This document shows, one piece after another, positions 23,528-33,111 of a stretch of 50,556 nucleotides of DNA; within the stretch, counting starts at the first letter, position 1; the number at the start of each line of letters is the position of its first letter. The position numbers and the translations under genes are program-made. The stretch covers positions 1 to 50,556 of the forward strand of contig CALIMV010000125.1 in assembly GCA_938045275.1 (NCBI GenBank), given 5' to 3'. The notes under the pieces are model-generated. The model did no database searches and was not told the origin of the DNA. It saw only the letters and a list, made by a program, of their open reading frames with translations. The DNA comes from an uncultured Granulosicoccaceae bacterium. Its GTDB lineage: Bacteria; Pseudomonadota; Gammaproteobacteria; Granulosicoccales; Granulosicoccaceae.

Positions 23528-25684
23528 ATGACCTCCATTTATTCACGATGCCGACATGGCTTTTCGGCAATGCTTGTACCTGCTTTGGTGTCGATCTCTG
23601 CTGGTGTGGCAGCACACGGAAATGCGCACGATAGCGTTGAACTGGACGACTTGGTGCAATCGCCGGTAACAAATGACGCTCAGCTGGCAGAAATTGTGCG
23701 AGTAACGCCTGAGCCTGCCATTAACCCTTCAATAGGTGGTCGTTGGTCTGATGTTTACGATTGGCCACTGGTTGCCGTACATGCAGCATTGCTGCCCAAC
23801 GGAAAAGTGCTTGCATGGGACGCGACACCTGATGACTCGGATGACGACCCACATACCACCGATAACTACACAACACGAGTGACCCTTTGGGATCCGATTG
23901 CTAACTCTCATGTACCAACCAACAACGATACCGACACAGACTTGTTCTGTGCAGGTTCAGCGCACTTGTGGGACGGACGAATACTGTTCGCCGGTGGTGA
24001 TGGAGGTAGAGCTGGTGCAAATGGTCCGCTTGCCAACAGCAATATCTATAATCCGGTAAGCAATACATGGCACCGCACTGAGAACATGCGTGCGCCTCGA
24101 TGGTATTCATCGGTTGCGGCATTGTCTAACGGTGAAATGTTAACCCTGGGTGGCACCTACGAACCATCGCCGTTAGGTGAGGTATTTCAGTTCGATCAAA
24201 CCTGGCGACCATTGTCGGGGACCTTTACGCAGCCTTTGAGTGGTGATTATCAATGGTTGCAACAAACCCCCGAAGGCTCGGTGCTCTCTTTTGGTCCGCA
24301 CAACATCATGGTAGATATCGATACCAATGGTTCAGGCAGTTTTACACCACAAACAATGAGAGACTCGATTGAAGATCGTGACTACGGTAGTTATGCGATG
24401 TACATGCCGGGCAAAATTTTAGTTGCCGGTGGCGCTCAAGGGCTTGAATCTGCAGTAATAATAGATACCGCGACTCGACAAACAGTCGACACCAACCCGC
24501 TAAACAATGGTCGTCGACAGCATAACTTGACGATTCTAGCTGATGGGTCAGTTCTGGCAACTGGCGGTAATGATGATGGTGCTCGCTACTACAGTCCAAC
24601 AGCTCCCGTTTTTGTGCCCGAGCTTTGGAATCCGGACACGGAAATCTGGACGGCGCAAAATACCATGCCAACCACGCGACAATACCATTCCATTGCCCTG
24701 TTACTGCCTGACGGACAGGTGTTGTCTGCTGGTGGTGGAATCTGTGGTGATTGTTACGAACTCGGATACGAGGAACGTAATGCAGAAATTTTTACGCCGG
24801 CGTATTTGTTTAATAGCGATGGCACTTTGGCTTCGCGACCTCAAATATCGCTGGTACCCAGTGTGGCTGACTACGGAGAGTCGATTTCAGTCACACTCGA
24901 CCAAACAAGCGAACTTAGCAAAGCTCATCTGATAAAAATTGGTTCGGTAACCCACTCTGAAAACCAGGATCAACGCCTGGTGCCGCTGGTTTATGAACAA
25001 ACATCGGGAAAAGTTAATCTGACCATGCCCGATTCCAGACATACAGCCCCTCCCGGGCATTATCTGTTGTTTGTTGTTGATAGTGCCGGTGTTCCGTCAG
25101 TAGGAAAAATGCTGAAACTGGGTCAACCATTGGTTGATGCTGACCAGGTTATCAAAACAACACTTGAACAGAACAGTTGGGATAACTATCTAACTCAGCC
25201 GTCGAGCGGTAAATTTAAAGTCGAACTAACTGCCCCGGATGCCACTAAAGTGTATGTGTCTGCAAGTGGTGCCGCTTTTCAACCACAACAAATCGATGCA
25301 TTGTGCACTGCTGAAGTGCAAAATTCGACCGTTGCCGTATGCGAGTTAAATGTCGCTCCTGGGACGCAACTGTACGTCAGTGTGAATGGACCGGCACGCG
25401 CTGACTATTCGTTGGTCTATCGAGACAGTGTCGGTACGGTTATACCCGCACCTCCAACAGAGACCACAACAACGCCAGACCCAAATACACCGGTTCAGGA
25501 GGTCGATACTGGCGAAAATCCCGATTCAGATCAAAGTGATAGCGAATCGATTGCAGACCTTATGCCCGTTGCGCAGAATGGTTCTGTTCGCTCGGGTGGC
25601 GGTTCTGTCACACTCTTTTTTGTGTTTTCACTGCTTATTTCGGTGTTTTACAGACCATTTTCAGCCCACTGCAGGCGAGTTTAG
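23528..25684 (+). CDS. Secreted galactose oxidase-like copper-radical protein with GlyGly-CTERM tail
   Basis: Extracellular or surface protein of 718 residues. A hydrophobic signal segment (about 12-28, ending SAGVAAHG) precedes a kelch-type seven-bladed propeller (70-430) and a DUF1929 C-terminal sandwich (435-535). The five copper-radical residues of galactose oxidase are in place: Cys 141 (LFCAGS), Tyr 193 (RWYSS), Tyr 386-His 387 (RQYHS) and His 511 (PGHYLL). A pre-peptidase-C-like domain (545-632) and an acidic Thr/Pro linker follow. The end, SGGGS, then a hydrophobic stretch, then CRRV, is a GlyGly-CTERM sorting signal, processed by rhombosortase and linked to type II secretion. Substrate unknown: galactose, other primary alcohols or glyoxal-type aldehydes. 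Confidence 0.85.
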   Translation: MTSIYSRCRHGFSAMLVPALVSISAGVAAHGNAHDSVELDDLVQSPVTNDAQLAEIVRVTPEPAINPSIGGRWSDVYDWPLVAVHAALLPNGKVLAWDATPDDSDDDPHTTDNYTTRVTLWDPIANSHVPTNNDTDTDLFCAGSAHLWDGRILFAGGDGGRAGANGPLANSNIYNPVSNTWHRTENMRAPRWYSSVAALSNGEMLTLGGTYEPSPLGEVFQFDQTWRPLSGTFTQPLSGDYQWLQQTPEGSVLSFGPHNIMVDIDTNGSGSFTPQTMRDSIEDRDYGSYAMYMPGKILVAGGAQGLESAVIIDTATRQTVDTNPLNNGRRQHNLTILADGSVLATGGNDDGARYYSPTAPVFVPELWNPDTEIWTAQNTMPTTRQYHSIALLLPDGQVLSAGGGICGDCYELGYEERNAEIFTPAYLFNSDGTLASRPQISLVPSVADYGESISVTLDQTSELSKAHLIKIGSVTHSENQDQRLVPLVYEQTSGKVNLTMPDSRHTAPPGHYLLFVVDSAGVPSVGKMLKLGQPLVDADQVIKTTLEQNSWDNYLTQPSSGKFKVELTAPDATKVYVSASGAAFQPQQIDALCTAEVQNSTVAVCELNVAPGTQLYVSVNGPARADYSLVYRDSVGTVIPAPPTETTTTPDPNTPVQEVDTGENPDSDQSDSESIADLMPVAQNGSVRSGGGSVTLFFVFSLLISVFYRPFSAHCRRV

Positions 25685-25753
25685 CGAAATCAATTCAATG
25701 CAATTGTTATACTGTGGGGTAATACAGTCCCTGAGCTTGTCAGTACTTACAGC

Positions 25754-28700
25754 GTGAAAAATTTTCTCAAGTCCGATCGCCACACCCACAAAGATCCTCA
25801 AGTCCGGCTAAACAGTTTAGGCTCGATGGACTGCAATACATCAGAGAATCAAACCATCATCGAGGCAATGGCATCCAGAGATGATGATGAATCTGTGCGA
25901 TTAGCAGCCATTGATAAACTTGCAACGGTGACGGTGCTACAACGCGTACTCGAATCGCAGTTCGCGAACACTAGTATGGCAGGTGCCGTTGAAACACGGA
26001 TTATCAGCTTGTTATCCGACGACCACGTCAGTGAGTCGGAAGCTAAATCGTTAATGGAAAGTCAGAACCCGATATACGCTCCACTGATTGCCATCAACAG
26101 TGCCAACAAAGCCATTCGGCGGTCGTCGCTATCCAAACTCGACAACGAATCAGCAATGGTTGCTGTGTTAGAGCAAACCAGGTTTCATGACGTGCGCCTG
26201 GCCTGTGCGGAAAAACTGAGTACAGAAGAAAATATCAGATTAGCTCTGGTTGCATGCAGATCAAAAGATAAAGCGGTTGCAAAACTGCTTCAGTCTCGAA
26301 TTGATGAAATAGAGGCAGTAATAGAACAACAGAATGCCGAGAAAGAAGCGGTTGCGTCCACACTGAATTCGATGAGTACCCTTGCCGATAGTGTCTGGTC
26401 TCCGCAATACACTGGTCGATACGCTTCATTGAATGCCAAATGGGCAGCGTTGGATGCTGCCGCACGAGCTGATTCGCAACAGGCGTTTTCAGTTGCTGCC
26501 GCAGCTGCTCAGAAAACCATTGATGAGCACGATGTAAAAGCTGCTGCTGAAAAGGCAGCTGAATCTGACTCCGCCAAAAACCAGGGCTCAACGCAAACTC
26601 AAACTGACGGCACGCCGAGTAGTGAAGCTGTGGCCTCAAGCGCAGGTACTGCGGGGCTTGCTACGAAGAATGAAGGCGCCAGTGGGCTATCACAAGATAA
26701 GTCTGAGAAAAACTGTGCAGTTGAACATCAGCAACATGATGCTAATGATGCAGCAGGTAGCGACAATAAAGCGACCGCAGCGACCACCGCAACATCTGCG
26801 AACAATGCAACACAAACCGACGTTCCGGCTGCTCGGCCCGATCCATTGCGCGATGCCTTGTTGGAAAAATTGAAGCCCAAAAAGCTCATCGAACTGCACA
26901 AGATCGAAGCCGATAAAATCAACGGACCAGAGCCAATTGAAGCTGGCTCTGACAGTGAAAAGTTGCTGGCGCACGCTCAATCAATTGGCGTATTGTTCGA
27001 TCCGCCATTCGATCTTGCTAAAGGTCGTCCAGGGGCAATTACTGAACGGATTAAGCGCGTGAAGTCATTGCTAAACACCGAGTCAGTACTGCCCGGTGTC
27101 CAGTTCGTCAATTGTGTTTACATGGATGAACTCAAAGAGCACGCAAGTGCACTTGAGAACCGACTGGAAAAAGCCAAGCAAGAATCGGTTGACAGGGCAA
27201 AAGCAACGCATCGTCAATTTGGCGCATTAAGCGCTACTATCAGCGATGGCAAATGGGGCCCGGCTAGTAGCATGTTCCGTCGCTTGCAAAAGAAAGTGGA
27301 CGCAATGGAGCCAGCTGAACGTGCCCAATTCACAGATAAAATGGCACGAACTGAAAAACAGTTGGCTGAAATGGCGGACTGGCAGGATTTTGCAGCTCGA
27401 CCCAAATTAGAAGCCTTGTGCGATGTCATGGAAGCCTTGCCGGCTAAAGAGCTTAAACCAGAAGCTCTGGCGAAGGAGATCAAATCCCTACAGGCGCAAT
27501 GGAAAAGCCTGGGTGCAAGTCGTGCTTCAAATGACCTTTGGGCTCGATTTAAAACCGCAGGCGATACGGCATATGAGCCGTGTAAGGCCCACTTCGCGCA
27601 GAAACAGGAATTACGCGAAGCTAAACATGCAATTAAGGTTGAATTGTGTAACGAGCTTGAGAAGCAATACCAAAGTACCGATTGGGAATCGGCTGACTGG
27701 AAAGCGATTCAGCGACTGGTTAACAACGCTAAGCGCGATTGGAGCCGAAACCGTATTCCTGACAGGAAACCTGACCGAGCATTGGAACAGCGATTCTCAG
27801 ACGTATTGAAACCGTTTAATGAAAAACTAAGCGAGCAATATGATGCCAATGTTCAGGAAAAGCGCGAACTAATCGAAAAAATTCAAAAATTGGCGGAGGC
27901 TGAGATTAATCAGCACTCAGTTAATCAAGCAAAGCGTTTACAAAGTGCCTGGAAACAAGTGGGCATTGTTCCACGAAAAGATGATCAAGCGCTTTGGGAA
28001 GAATTTAACGGCCACTGTAAAGTCATATACAAGCATCAACACGAAGCTCAGCGCGAAAAGTATCAGGCGAGCATGAGCCATGTATTCCGTGCACGAGAAA
28101 TAATCAAAACGCTTCGAAAAATTGCCAAGTCATCCGACAGCTCAACGGATACAGGCTCAACTGATGCGAATGTACAGCAGGTACAGGCTTTACAAGCTGA
28201 ATTTCAAGCACTCGAAGAATTTCCAGATAAGGATAAAAAATTCCTGTTGCGGGATTTTCGCGGCGCACTTGATGCTTGTTCAAAGGTTCAAGAGAACGTT
28301 TCGAAAAAACGCGCACAAGCCGAAGTAAGTGAAATTGGCAGGCTGGTTGGGCTTTGTGAGCAACTGGAGAGCGCTGTAGAGATACCCGATAGCATGAGCG
28401 AAACGCTACGCGATGATGTTGCGCATGCCTGGGAGAACGCCTCGGCAAGCGTGGCCAAAGAAACGCTGGCTAAACTGGCATCACGTCGTGATGTTGCATT
28501 GAAACACCTCGATGCTGGCTCCCAATACGACTACGATGCAAACGAGGCAGTACGGCGCCAGCTATTAATTCAAATGGAAATTCTGGCCGACAAAGACACA
28601 CCTGCCGAAGATAAAGCATTGCGCATGCAGTACCAACTTGAGCACTTGAGCGAAGGCATGACATCGTCAGCAGTTGTTGACAAAAAAGCTGAGCTGTCCA

Positions 28701-28792
28701 AGCTTGTTGCTGCCTGGCACGCAGCTGGTCCGTCGAGTCAAAGCTCAAAAGATGCGTTGCATTCACGCTTTTTAGAAGCGACCAATCAGTAA
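25754..28792 (+). CDS. Large DUF349 coiled-coil protein
   Basis: Cytoplasmic protein of 1012 residues. The first 190 residues contain short helical repeats that look HEAT-like (RDDDESVRLAAIDKLATV and similar). A low-complexity Ala/Thr/Ser/Asn linker rich in Gln spans about 250-370. The rest consists of several DUF349 units, visible as repeated helices with a Trp (QAQWKSLG, LQSAWKQVG, KRDWSRNR, ALWEEFNGHC). DUF349 proteins are poorly characterised. GTG start. Only two bases separate its stop from the next gene's start, so it forms an operon with the EAL protein and probably the M48 protease. The Ala-rich linker probably varies in length between relatives. Confidence 0.85.
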   Translation: MKNFLKSDRHTHKDPQVRLNSLGSMDCNTSENQTIIEAMASRDDDESVRLAAIDKLATVTVLQRVLESQFANTSMAGAVETRIISLLSDDHVSESEAKSLMESQNPIYAPLIAINSANKAIRRSSLSKLDNESAMVAVLEQTRFHDVRLACAEKLSTEENIRLALVACRSKDKAVAKLLQSRIDEIEAVIEQQNAEKEAVASTLNSMSTLADSVWSPQYTGRYASLNAKWAALDAAARADSQQAFSVAAAAAQKTIDEHDVKAAAEKAAESDSAKNQGSTQTQTDGTPSSEAVASSAGTAGLATKNEGASGLSQDKSEKNCAVEHQQHDANDAAGSDNKATAATTATSANNATQTDVPAARPDPLRDALLEKLKPKKLIELHKIEADKINGPEPIEAGSDSEKLLAHAQSIGVLFDPPFDLAKGRPGAITERIKRVKSLLNTESVLPGVQFVNCVYMDELKEHASALENRLEKAKQESVDRAKATHRQFGALSATISDGKWGPASSMFRRLQKKVDAMEPAERAQFTDKMARTEKQLAEMADWQDFAARPKLEALCDVMEALPAKELKPEALAKEIKSLQAQWKSLGASRASNDLWARFKTAGDTAYEPCKAHFAQKQELREAKHAIKVELCNELEKQYQSTDWESADWKAIQRLVNNAKRDWSRNRIPDRKPDRALEQRFSDVLKPFNEKLSEQYDANVQEKRELIEKIQKLAEAEINQHSVNQAKRLQSAWKQVGIVPRKDDQALWEEFNGHCKVIYKHQHEAQREKYQASMSHVFRAREIIKTLRKIAKSSDSSTDTGSTDANVQQVQALQAEFQALEEFPDKDKKFLLRDFRGALDACSKVQENVSKKRAQAEVSEIGRLVGLCEQLESAVEIPDSMSETLRDDVAHAWENASASVAKETLAKLASRRDVALKHLDAGSQYDYDANEAVRRQLLIQMEILADKDTPAEDKALRMQYQLEHLSEGMTSSAVVDKKAELSKLVAAWHAAGPSSQSSKDALHSRFLEATNQ

Positions 28793-28794
28793 AG

Positions 28795-29964
28795 GTGTCT
28801 ACCTACTCTGGATTAACTCAACAAGCGCTGGAGCGTGCTTTAGAGAAAGATGAGTTAATTCTCTACTATCAACCCAAAGTCAGCTTGCTCAGTGGCAGTG
28901 TTATCGGTGCCGAGGCACTGGTGCGCTGGAACGTGGGCGAAGGCGACATTATTCCTCCCAGCGTTTTTATACCACTGGCGGAGAGTACCGGTTTATTGCA
29001 CGACATTACCGTGCGCCTGCTCGATCAGGTTGTTAGTGCCTCTGTAGAGCTCCACAAAAACGGGCTTGAGCTTGCTCTGTCAATGAACGTTGCTCCTAAT
29101 GATCTACAGTCTCAAACCATCAGTCGGCATATCAAAGGGTATTTGTCCAAAAAGATTATTCGGCCAACTGATTTGCAGATCGAGATAACCGAAAGTGCCG
29201 TAATGGGTAACTTTGATCAAATTCGGGAAGATATCATTTTGTTAACCGAATTGGGTATTGATGTACTTATGGATGACTTTGGAACAGGCTATTCGTCGAT
29301 TGATCGCTTAAGCCAGTTGCCATTCTCTGCCTTGAAACTTGATCAAGGTGTCGTGCGGCGAATGGGAACATCGCAACAGAATTTGAGCGTGGTTAAGTCG
29401 TCTATTGCAATGGCGCGTGAACTGCAAATGACGTCGGTAGCCGAAGGCATTGAATCGAGTGCAACTTATCACTTTCTTATGGCAAATGGATGTGAAGAGG
29501 CACAAGGTTTTTTTATCAGTCATCCGCTTGCACTAAAAGATTTTATATCGTTTGCTGCTGTCGATCACCAATTTGGCGGCTCTCAAATCGGTAGTGTTCA
29601 TCAGACTGTGCACGATGTGCTCTATCATCGAAAATGTATGTTCGATGTTGTGTATTGCGATCGTGTTGGGGCTCAGGCCTGTTTACCCTCGGTCGTTAAT
29701 CCCGATATAGGTGATTCAGTGGAGCAATCGCGGCTTGGAAGTTGGTATTTTGGTACTGGGCAGCAGCTAAGAGGCATGGTGCCGTACGATTCTGTAGAGC
29801 GACCCCTACGCGAATTGCATAATATCAGTAATGAGATTTTGCAACGAGAATACGGACAACAAGGTGCAGATAAACAGAAGGCAGCCTTGTTACGTATCGA
29901 CTCGTTGGTGAATCAGGTCGTATCCTTACTACATTCATTGGAAAGTGCTTTGCTGCTCAAGTAG
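28795..29964 (+). CDS. EAL-domain c-di-GMP phosphodiesterase with degenerate CZB-like tail
   Basis: Hydrolyses cyclic di-GMP. The EAL domain (1-255) keeps every catalytic landmark: EALVRW (E40), N98, E133, DDFGTGYSS (D160-D161), K181-L-D183, EGIE (217-220) and Q237. No membrane segment or GGDEF domain is present. The C-terminal 110 residues resemble a chemoreceptor zinc-binding (CZB) domain: H278, then SRLGSWYFGTG, then ELHNISNEIL. The usual zinc ligands Cys and the second His of HxxxH are Ser 312 and Asn 346, so zinc binding is doubtful. GTG start two bases behind the DUF349 stop, without its own ribosome site, implying coupled translation. Confidence 0.9.
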   Translation: MSTYSGLTQQALERALEKDELILYYQPKVSLLSGSVIGAEALVRWNVGEGDIIPPSVFIPLAESTGLLHDITVRLLDQVVSASVELHKNGLELALSMNVAPNDLQSQTISRHIKGYLSKKIIRPTDLQIEITESAVMGNFDQIREDIILLTELGIDVLMDDFGTGYSSIDRLSQLPFSALKLDQGVVRRMGTSQQNLSVVKSSIAMARELQMTSVAEGIESSATYHFLMANGCEEAQGFFISHPLALKDFISFAAVDHQFGGSQIGSVHQTVHDVLYHRKCMFDVVYCDRVGAQACLPSVVNPDIGDSVEQSRLGSWYFGTGQQLRGMVPYDSVERPLRELHNISNEILQREYGQQGADKQKAALLRIDSLVNQVVSLLHSLESALLLK

Positions 29965-29990
29965 GGCAATTAACTCAAGAGGTATTTAAC

Positions 29991-31190
29991 GTGCATGCAG
30001 ACGATCTTCGCTATCGAAACGACAAAGAACAATCTGATAATTTGTTGAAAGAAAGAGTTGTCGTGCAAGTCAACGATGCTTTAGCGGAACATGAAGCAGA
30101 GGGCCCCACCGGTTTACGACGACGTTTGCTCTCCACTTCAGTTCGGCTGAGCCGAAAAATGGCTCCAGATATCTATAAATTGTCAGACGAGTGTGTGGAG
30201 CGCTTGTCGATGGATATACCACTGGAGCTCTATGTATTTGCAAGCCCACAATTCAACGCAATGTGTTTCAAACCCGAAGAGGGGCGACTTTTTGTGATGT
30301 TCTCTTCTGCTTTGTTGGAGAATTTCACACCCAAGGAGCTGCAATTCGTAATGGGACATGAATTTGGACATCATGTTTACAACCATCACGCCATTCCCAT
30401 TGGGCATATTGTTAAAGGCCGCACCAGGCCCGATCCTAAATTAGCATTGCGGCTATTTGCCTGGTCGCGTAATGCAGAAATTTCTGCCGATCGTGCCGGC
30501 GCGTATTGTGCTCAGGACTTTCACAGTGTTGCCAGCGCATTGTTTAAGCTGGCATCGGGCCTGACTGGCGATACAGTCAAGTTTGATTTGGAAGAATTTC
30601 TTCAGCAAGTTGATGACATGGAGTCGGCCGATAATGAGCCGGGACAGGGTGCACCTGAAGGTGATTGGTTCTCTACACATCCGTTTAGCCCGCTGCGTGT
30701 AAAAGCACTGAGATTATTTTTTGCATCCAACCTGATGGATAAAGACGGTAGCTCTCTCGATGAGCTTGATGTTGGGGTGCAACGCATCATGAGCATGATG
30801 GAGCCAAGTTATCTTGATGCCAAAACGGATGCGGCAGTTGCTATGCGACAATTATTGTTTGCAGGATCTATTGTTGTTGCAAACTCGGTGGATGGTATCT
30901 CAGACAGCGAGATAGCTGCTTTTGAAAAGTATTTTGATAAAGGTGAATTCAGCGACCGGCTGAACCCTGATCGTATAAAAGAACAACTCCCTCAACGTAT
31001 TCAGCGTGCAAAAGACAATTGCACCGACACGCAATGTATGCAGGTAATTCGTGATCTGTGTGTTATCGCCATGGCCGATAATAATGTTGCAGCCGTCGAG
31101 AATAATGTGCTCAATGAAATTTCAGATGGTCTTGGTGTGTCGCGAACGTTCGTATCGCAAACCATAGAGCAAGATCTCGAGCCTGACTAG
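29991..31190 (+). CDS. M48-family metallopeptidase fused to a TerB-like domain
   Basis: Zinc peptidase of 399 residues. HEFGH at 123-127 supplies two His ligands and the catalytic Glu; NAEISADRAG (161-170) provides the third ligand Glu 163 in the M48 arrangement. Unlike HtpX or Ste24 there is no signal peptide or transmembrane segment, so it should act in the cytoplasm. Residues about 280-395 form a TerB-like helical domain (GSIVVANSVDGISDSEIAAF, then IRDLCVIAMADNN). GTG start with AAGAGG nine bases upstream; 26 bases behind the EAL gene, so it is likely the third gene of the operon. Substrate unknown. Confidence 0.85.
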   Translation: MHADDLRYRNDKEQSDNLLKERVVVQVNDALAEHEAEGPTGLRRRLLSTSVRLSRKMAPDIYKLSDECVERLSMDIPLELYVFASPQFNAMCFKPEEGRLFVMFSSALLENFTPKELQFVMGHEFGHHVYNHHAIPIGHIVKGRTRPDPKLALRLFAWSRNAEISADRAGAYCAQDFHSVASALFKLASGLTGDTVKFDLEEFLQQVDDMESADNEPGQGAPEGDWFSTHPFSPLRVKALRLFFASNLMDKDGSSLDELDVGVQRIMSMMEPSYLDAKTDAAVAMRQLLFAGSIVVANSVDGISDSEIAAFEKYFDKGEFSDRLNPDRIKEQLPQRIQRAKDNCTDTQCMQVIRDLCVIAMADNNVAAVENNVLNEISDGLGVSRTFVSQTIEQDLEPD

Positions 31191-31237
31191 GCAGCCTCGG
31201 GCAGGCAATATTAGGCAGGCCATTTTCGCAAGAGACG

Positions 31238-31254
31238 TGCACTGAGTTGGTGCG
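31238..31254. promoter_or_regulatory. NtrC-like binding site, distal
   Basis: TGCACTGAGTTGGTGCG matches the NtrC consensus TGCAC-N7-GTGCA except for the last base. It lies 217 bases upstream of the amtB ATG, where enhancer sites of nitrogen-controlled promoters are expected. Paired with a second site 72 bases downstream. Confidence 0.5.
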
Positions 31255-31309
31255 CGCGCCCTGCGATGATGCATATATTGCAGGCAAAAACCAATGACTT
31301 TGTAAATAA

Positions 31310-31326
31310 AGCACGGTAACAGTGCA
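31310..31326. promoter_or_regulatory. NtrC-like binding site, proximal
   Basis: AGCACGGTAACAGTGCA fits the TGCAC-N7-GTGCA pattern with only the first base changed. Together with the distal site it suggests control of amtB-glnK by NtrC. I could not find a convincing sigma-54 -24/-12 pair: TTGCA at 31397-31401 has GA rather than GG at -24. Confidence 0.5.
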
Positions 31327-31372
31327 TCTGTCTAACAACACTATGTAATTGCACATTCACCTTTGATAGCAT

Positions 31373-31398
31373 AAGCGCTCATCGAAGAGCGAGCGCTT
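31373..31398. promoter_or_regulatory. Inverted repeat in amtB leader
   Basis: AAGCGCTC and GAGCGCTT are perfect 8-bp complements with a 10-base spacer, 73 bases before the amtB start. It could be an operator or a leader stem-loop; no T run follows. Confidence 0.45.
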
Positions 31399-31470
31399 GC
31401 ATCAGTAGTTGAATGCGATCAGCGTAACGCTTGTTTGTCTGACAAAAATACATTAGCTACGAGGTGTTTG

Positions 31471-32661
31471 ATGGAGGCTTTGCAATCGGGTAGCGATACC
31501 CTGTTTGTTTTACTGGGTGCGATACTGGTTCTGTTTATGCACGCCGGCTTTGCTTTTCTAGAAGTTGGAACAGTAAGGGAAAAAAATCAAGTCAACGCCT
31601 TGTCTAAAATATTTGCAGACTTTGGTGCCTCAACTATTGCGTACTTCTTTATCGGATATCAAATCGCTTACGGTTCAGACTTCTTCTCCGCAGCGAGCGA
31701 GCTTAGTGAAAACAATGGCTACGAGTTAGTCAAATTCTTCTTCCTCCTTACTTTTGCTGCAGCCATTCCGGCAATCATTTCTGGTGGTATTGCGGAACGT
31801 GCAAAATTCTATCCGCAAATGTTGGCATCACTGGTTATTGTTGCCTTTGCTTATCCGTTTTTTGAAGGCATGGTTTGGGCAGGAAATTATGGATTTCAGG
31901 CATGGGTTGAGGGTATTGCAGGTGCTGAGTTTCACGATTTTGCCGGCTCTATAGTAGTGCATGCCATGGGCGGGTGGATTGCATTAGGCGCTGTCGTCAT
32001 GCTCGGTGCGCGCAACGGGCGCTATCGTACTGATGGTTCCATCGGTGCATCGTTTGCGCCTTCAAGCATTCCTTTTCTTGCCCTGGGTGCGTGGATTTTG
32101 ACTGTTGGTTGGTTTGGCTTTAACGTGATGTCCGCACAAGCCGTTGGCGATATCAGCGGCCTGGTCGCCATAAATTCGCTGATGGCGATGGTGGGTGGAT
32201 TACTTGCAGCGCTCATTGCCGGCAAAAACGACCCTGGTTTCCTGCACAACGGGCCTCTTGCTGGTCTTGTTGCAGTATGTGCAGGTTCGGATGTGATGCA
32301 CCCAATGGGCTCGCTCATTGTTGGTGCAATAGCGGGTCTGCTTTTTGTCTGGTTTTTTACTCTCGCTCAAAACAAATGGCGTATCGATGACGTGCTGGGT
32401 GTGTGGCCTTTGCATGGCATTTGCGGTGCCTGGGGTGGTATCGCCTGTGGTATTTTCGGTCAAGAGTCCATGAAAGGTCTCGGTGGGGTTAGTCTCACAG
32501 CGCAGCTTATTGGTACCATCACCGGCGTTGTGTTCGCCACCTTGGTTGGTTTTGTCGTCTATGCAATACTGAAGGTGTCGATCGGAATTCGTTTGACCGA
32601 AGAAGAAGAATTCAACGGTGCTGATCTGAGTATTCATCACATCTCAGCGGCGCAAAAATAA
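31471..32661 (+). CDS. amtB: Ammonium transporter
   Basis: Inner-membrane Amt/MEP/Rh channel, trimeric in the family, for ammonium uptake. About eleven hydrophobic helices in 396 residues. The two pore histidines lie in SIVVHAMGGW and WPLHGICGAWGG, and the signature AGNYGFQAW and GASFAPSSIPFLALGAW are recognisable. I start at the ATG before EALQSGSD because GAGG lies six bases upstream; the frame also has a TTG twelve codons earlier. No cleavable signal peptide is obvious. Followed by glnK, its usual PII partner, 77 bases downstream across a triplicated 17-bp repeat. NtrC-like sites upstream suggest induction under nitrogen limitation. Confidence 0.95.
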   Translation: MEALQSGSDTLFVLLGAILVLFMHAGFAFLEVGTVREKNQVNALSKIFADFGASTIAYFFIGYQIAYGSDFFSAASELSENNGYELVKFFFLLTFAAAIPAIISGGIAERAKFYPQMLASLVIVAFAYPFFEGMVWAGNYGFQAWVEGIAGAEFHDFAGSIVVHAMGGWIALGAVVMLGARNGRYRTDGSIGASFAPSSIPFLALGAWILTVGWFGFNVMSAQAVGDISGLVAINSLMAMVGGLLAALIAGKNDPGFLHNGPLAGLVAVCAGSDVMHPMGSLIVGAIAGLLFVWFFTLAQNKWRIDDVLGVWPLHGICGAWGGIACGIFGQESMKGLGGVSLTAQLIGTITGVVFATLVGFVVYAILKVSIGIRLTEEEEFNGADLSIHHISAAQK

Positions 32662-32676
32662 TAGTTAGCACGACAA

Positions 32677-33077
<401 letters not shown>

Positions 33078-33111
33078 TCGTCGCATCTCGCGTCATTAAA
33101 TCATTCTAAAA

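Noticed and set aside
31387-31401. Sigma-54 promoter upstream of amtB
   Set aside because: A TTGCA -12 box is present, but the -24 element lacks GG; the match is too weak to list as a feature.
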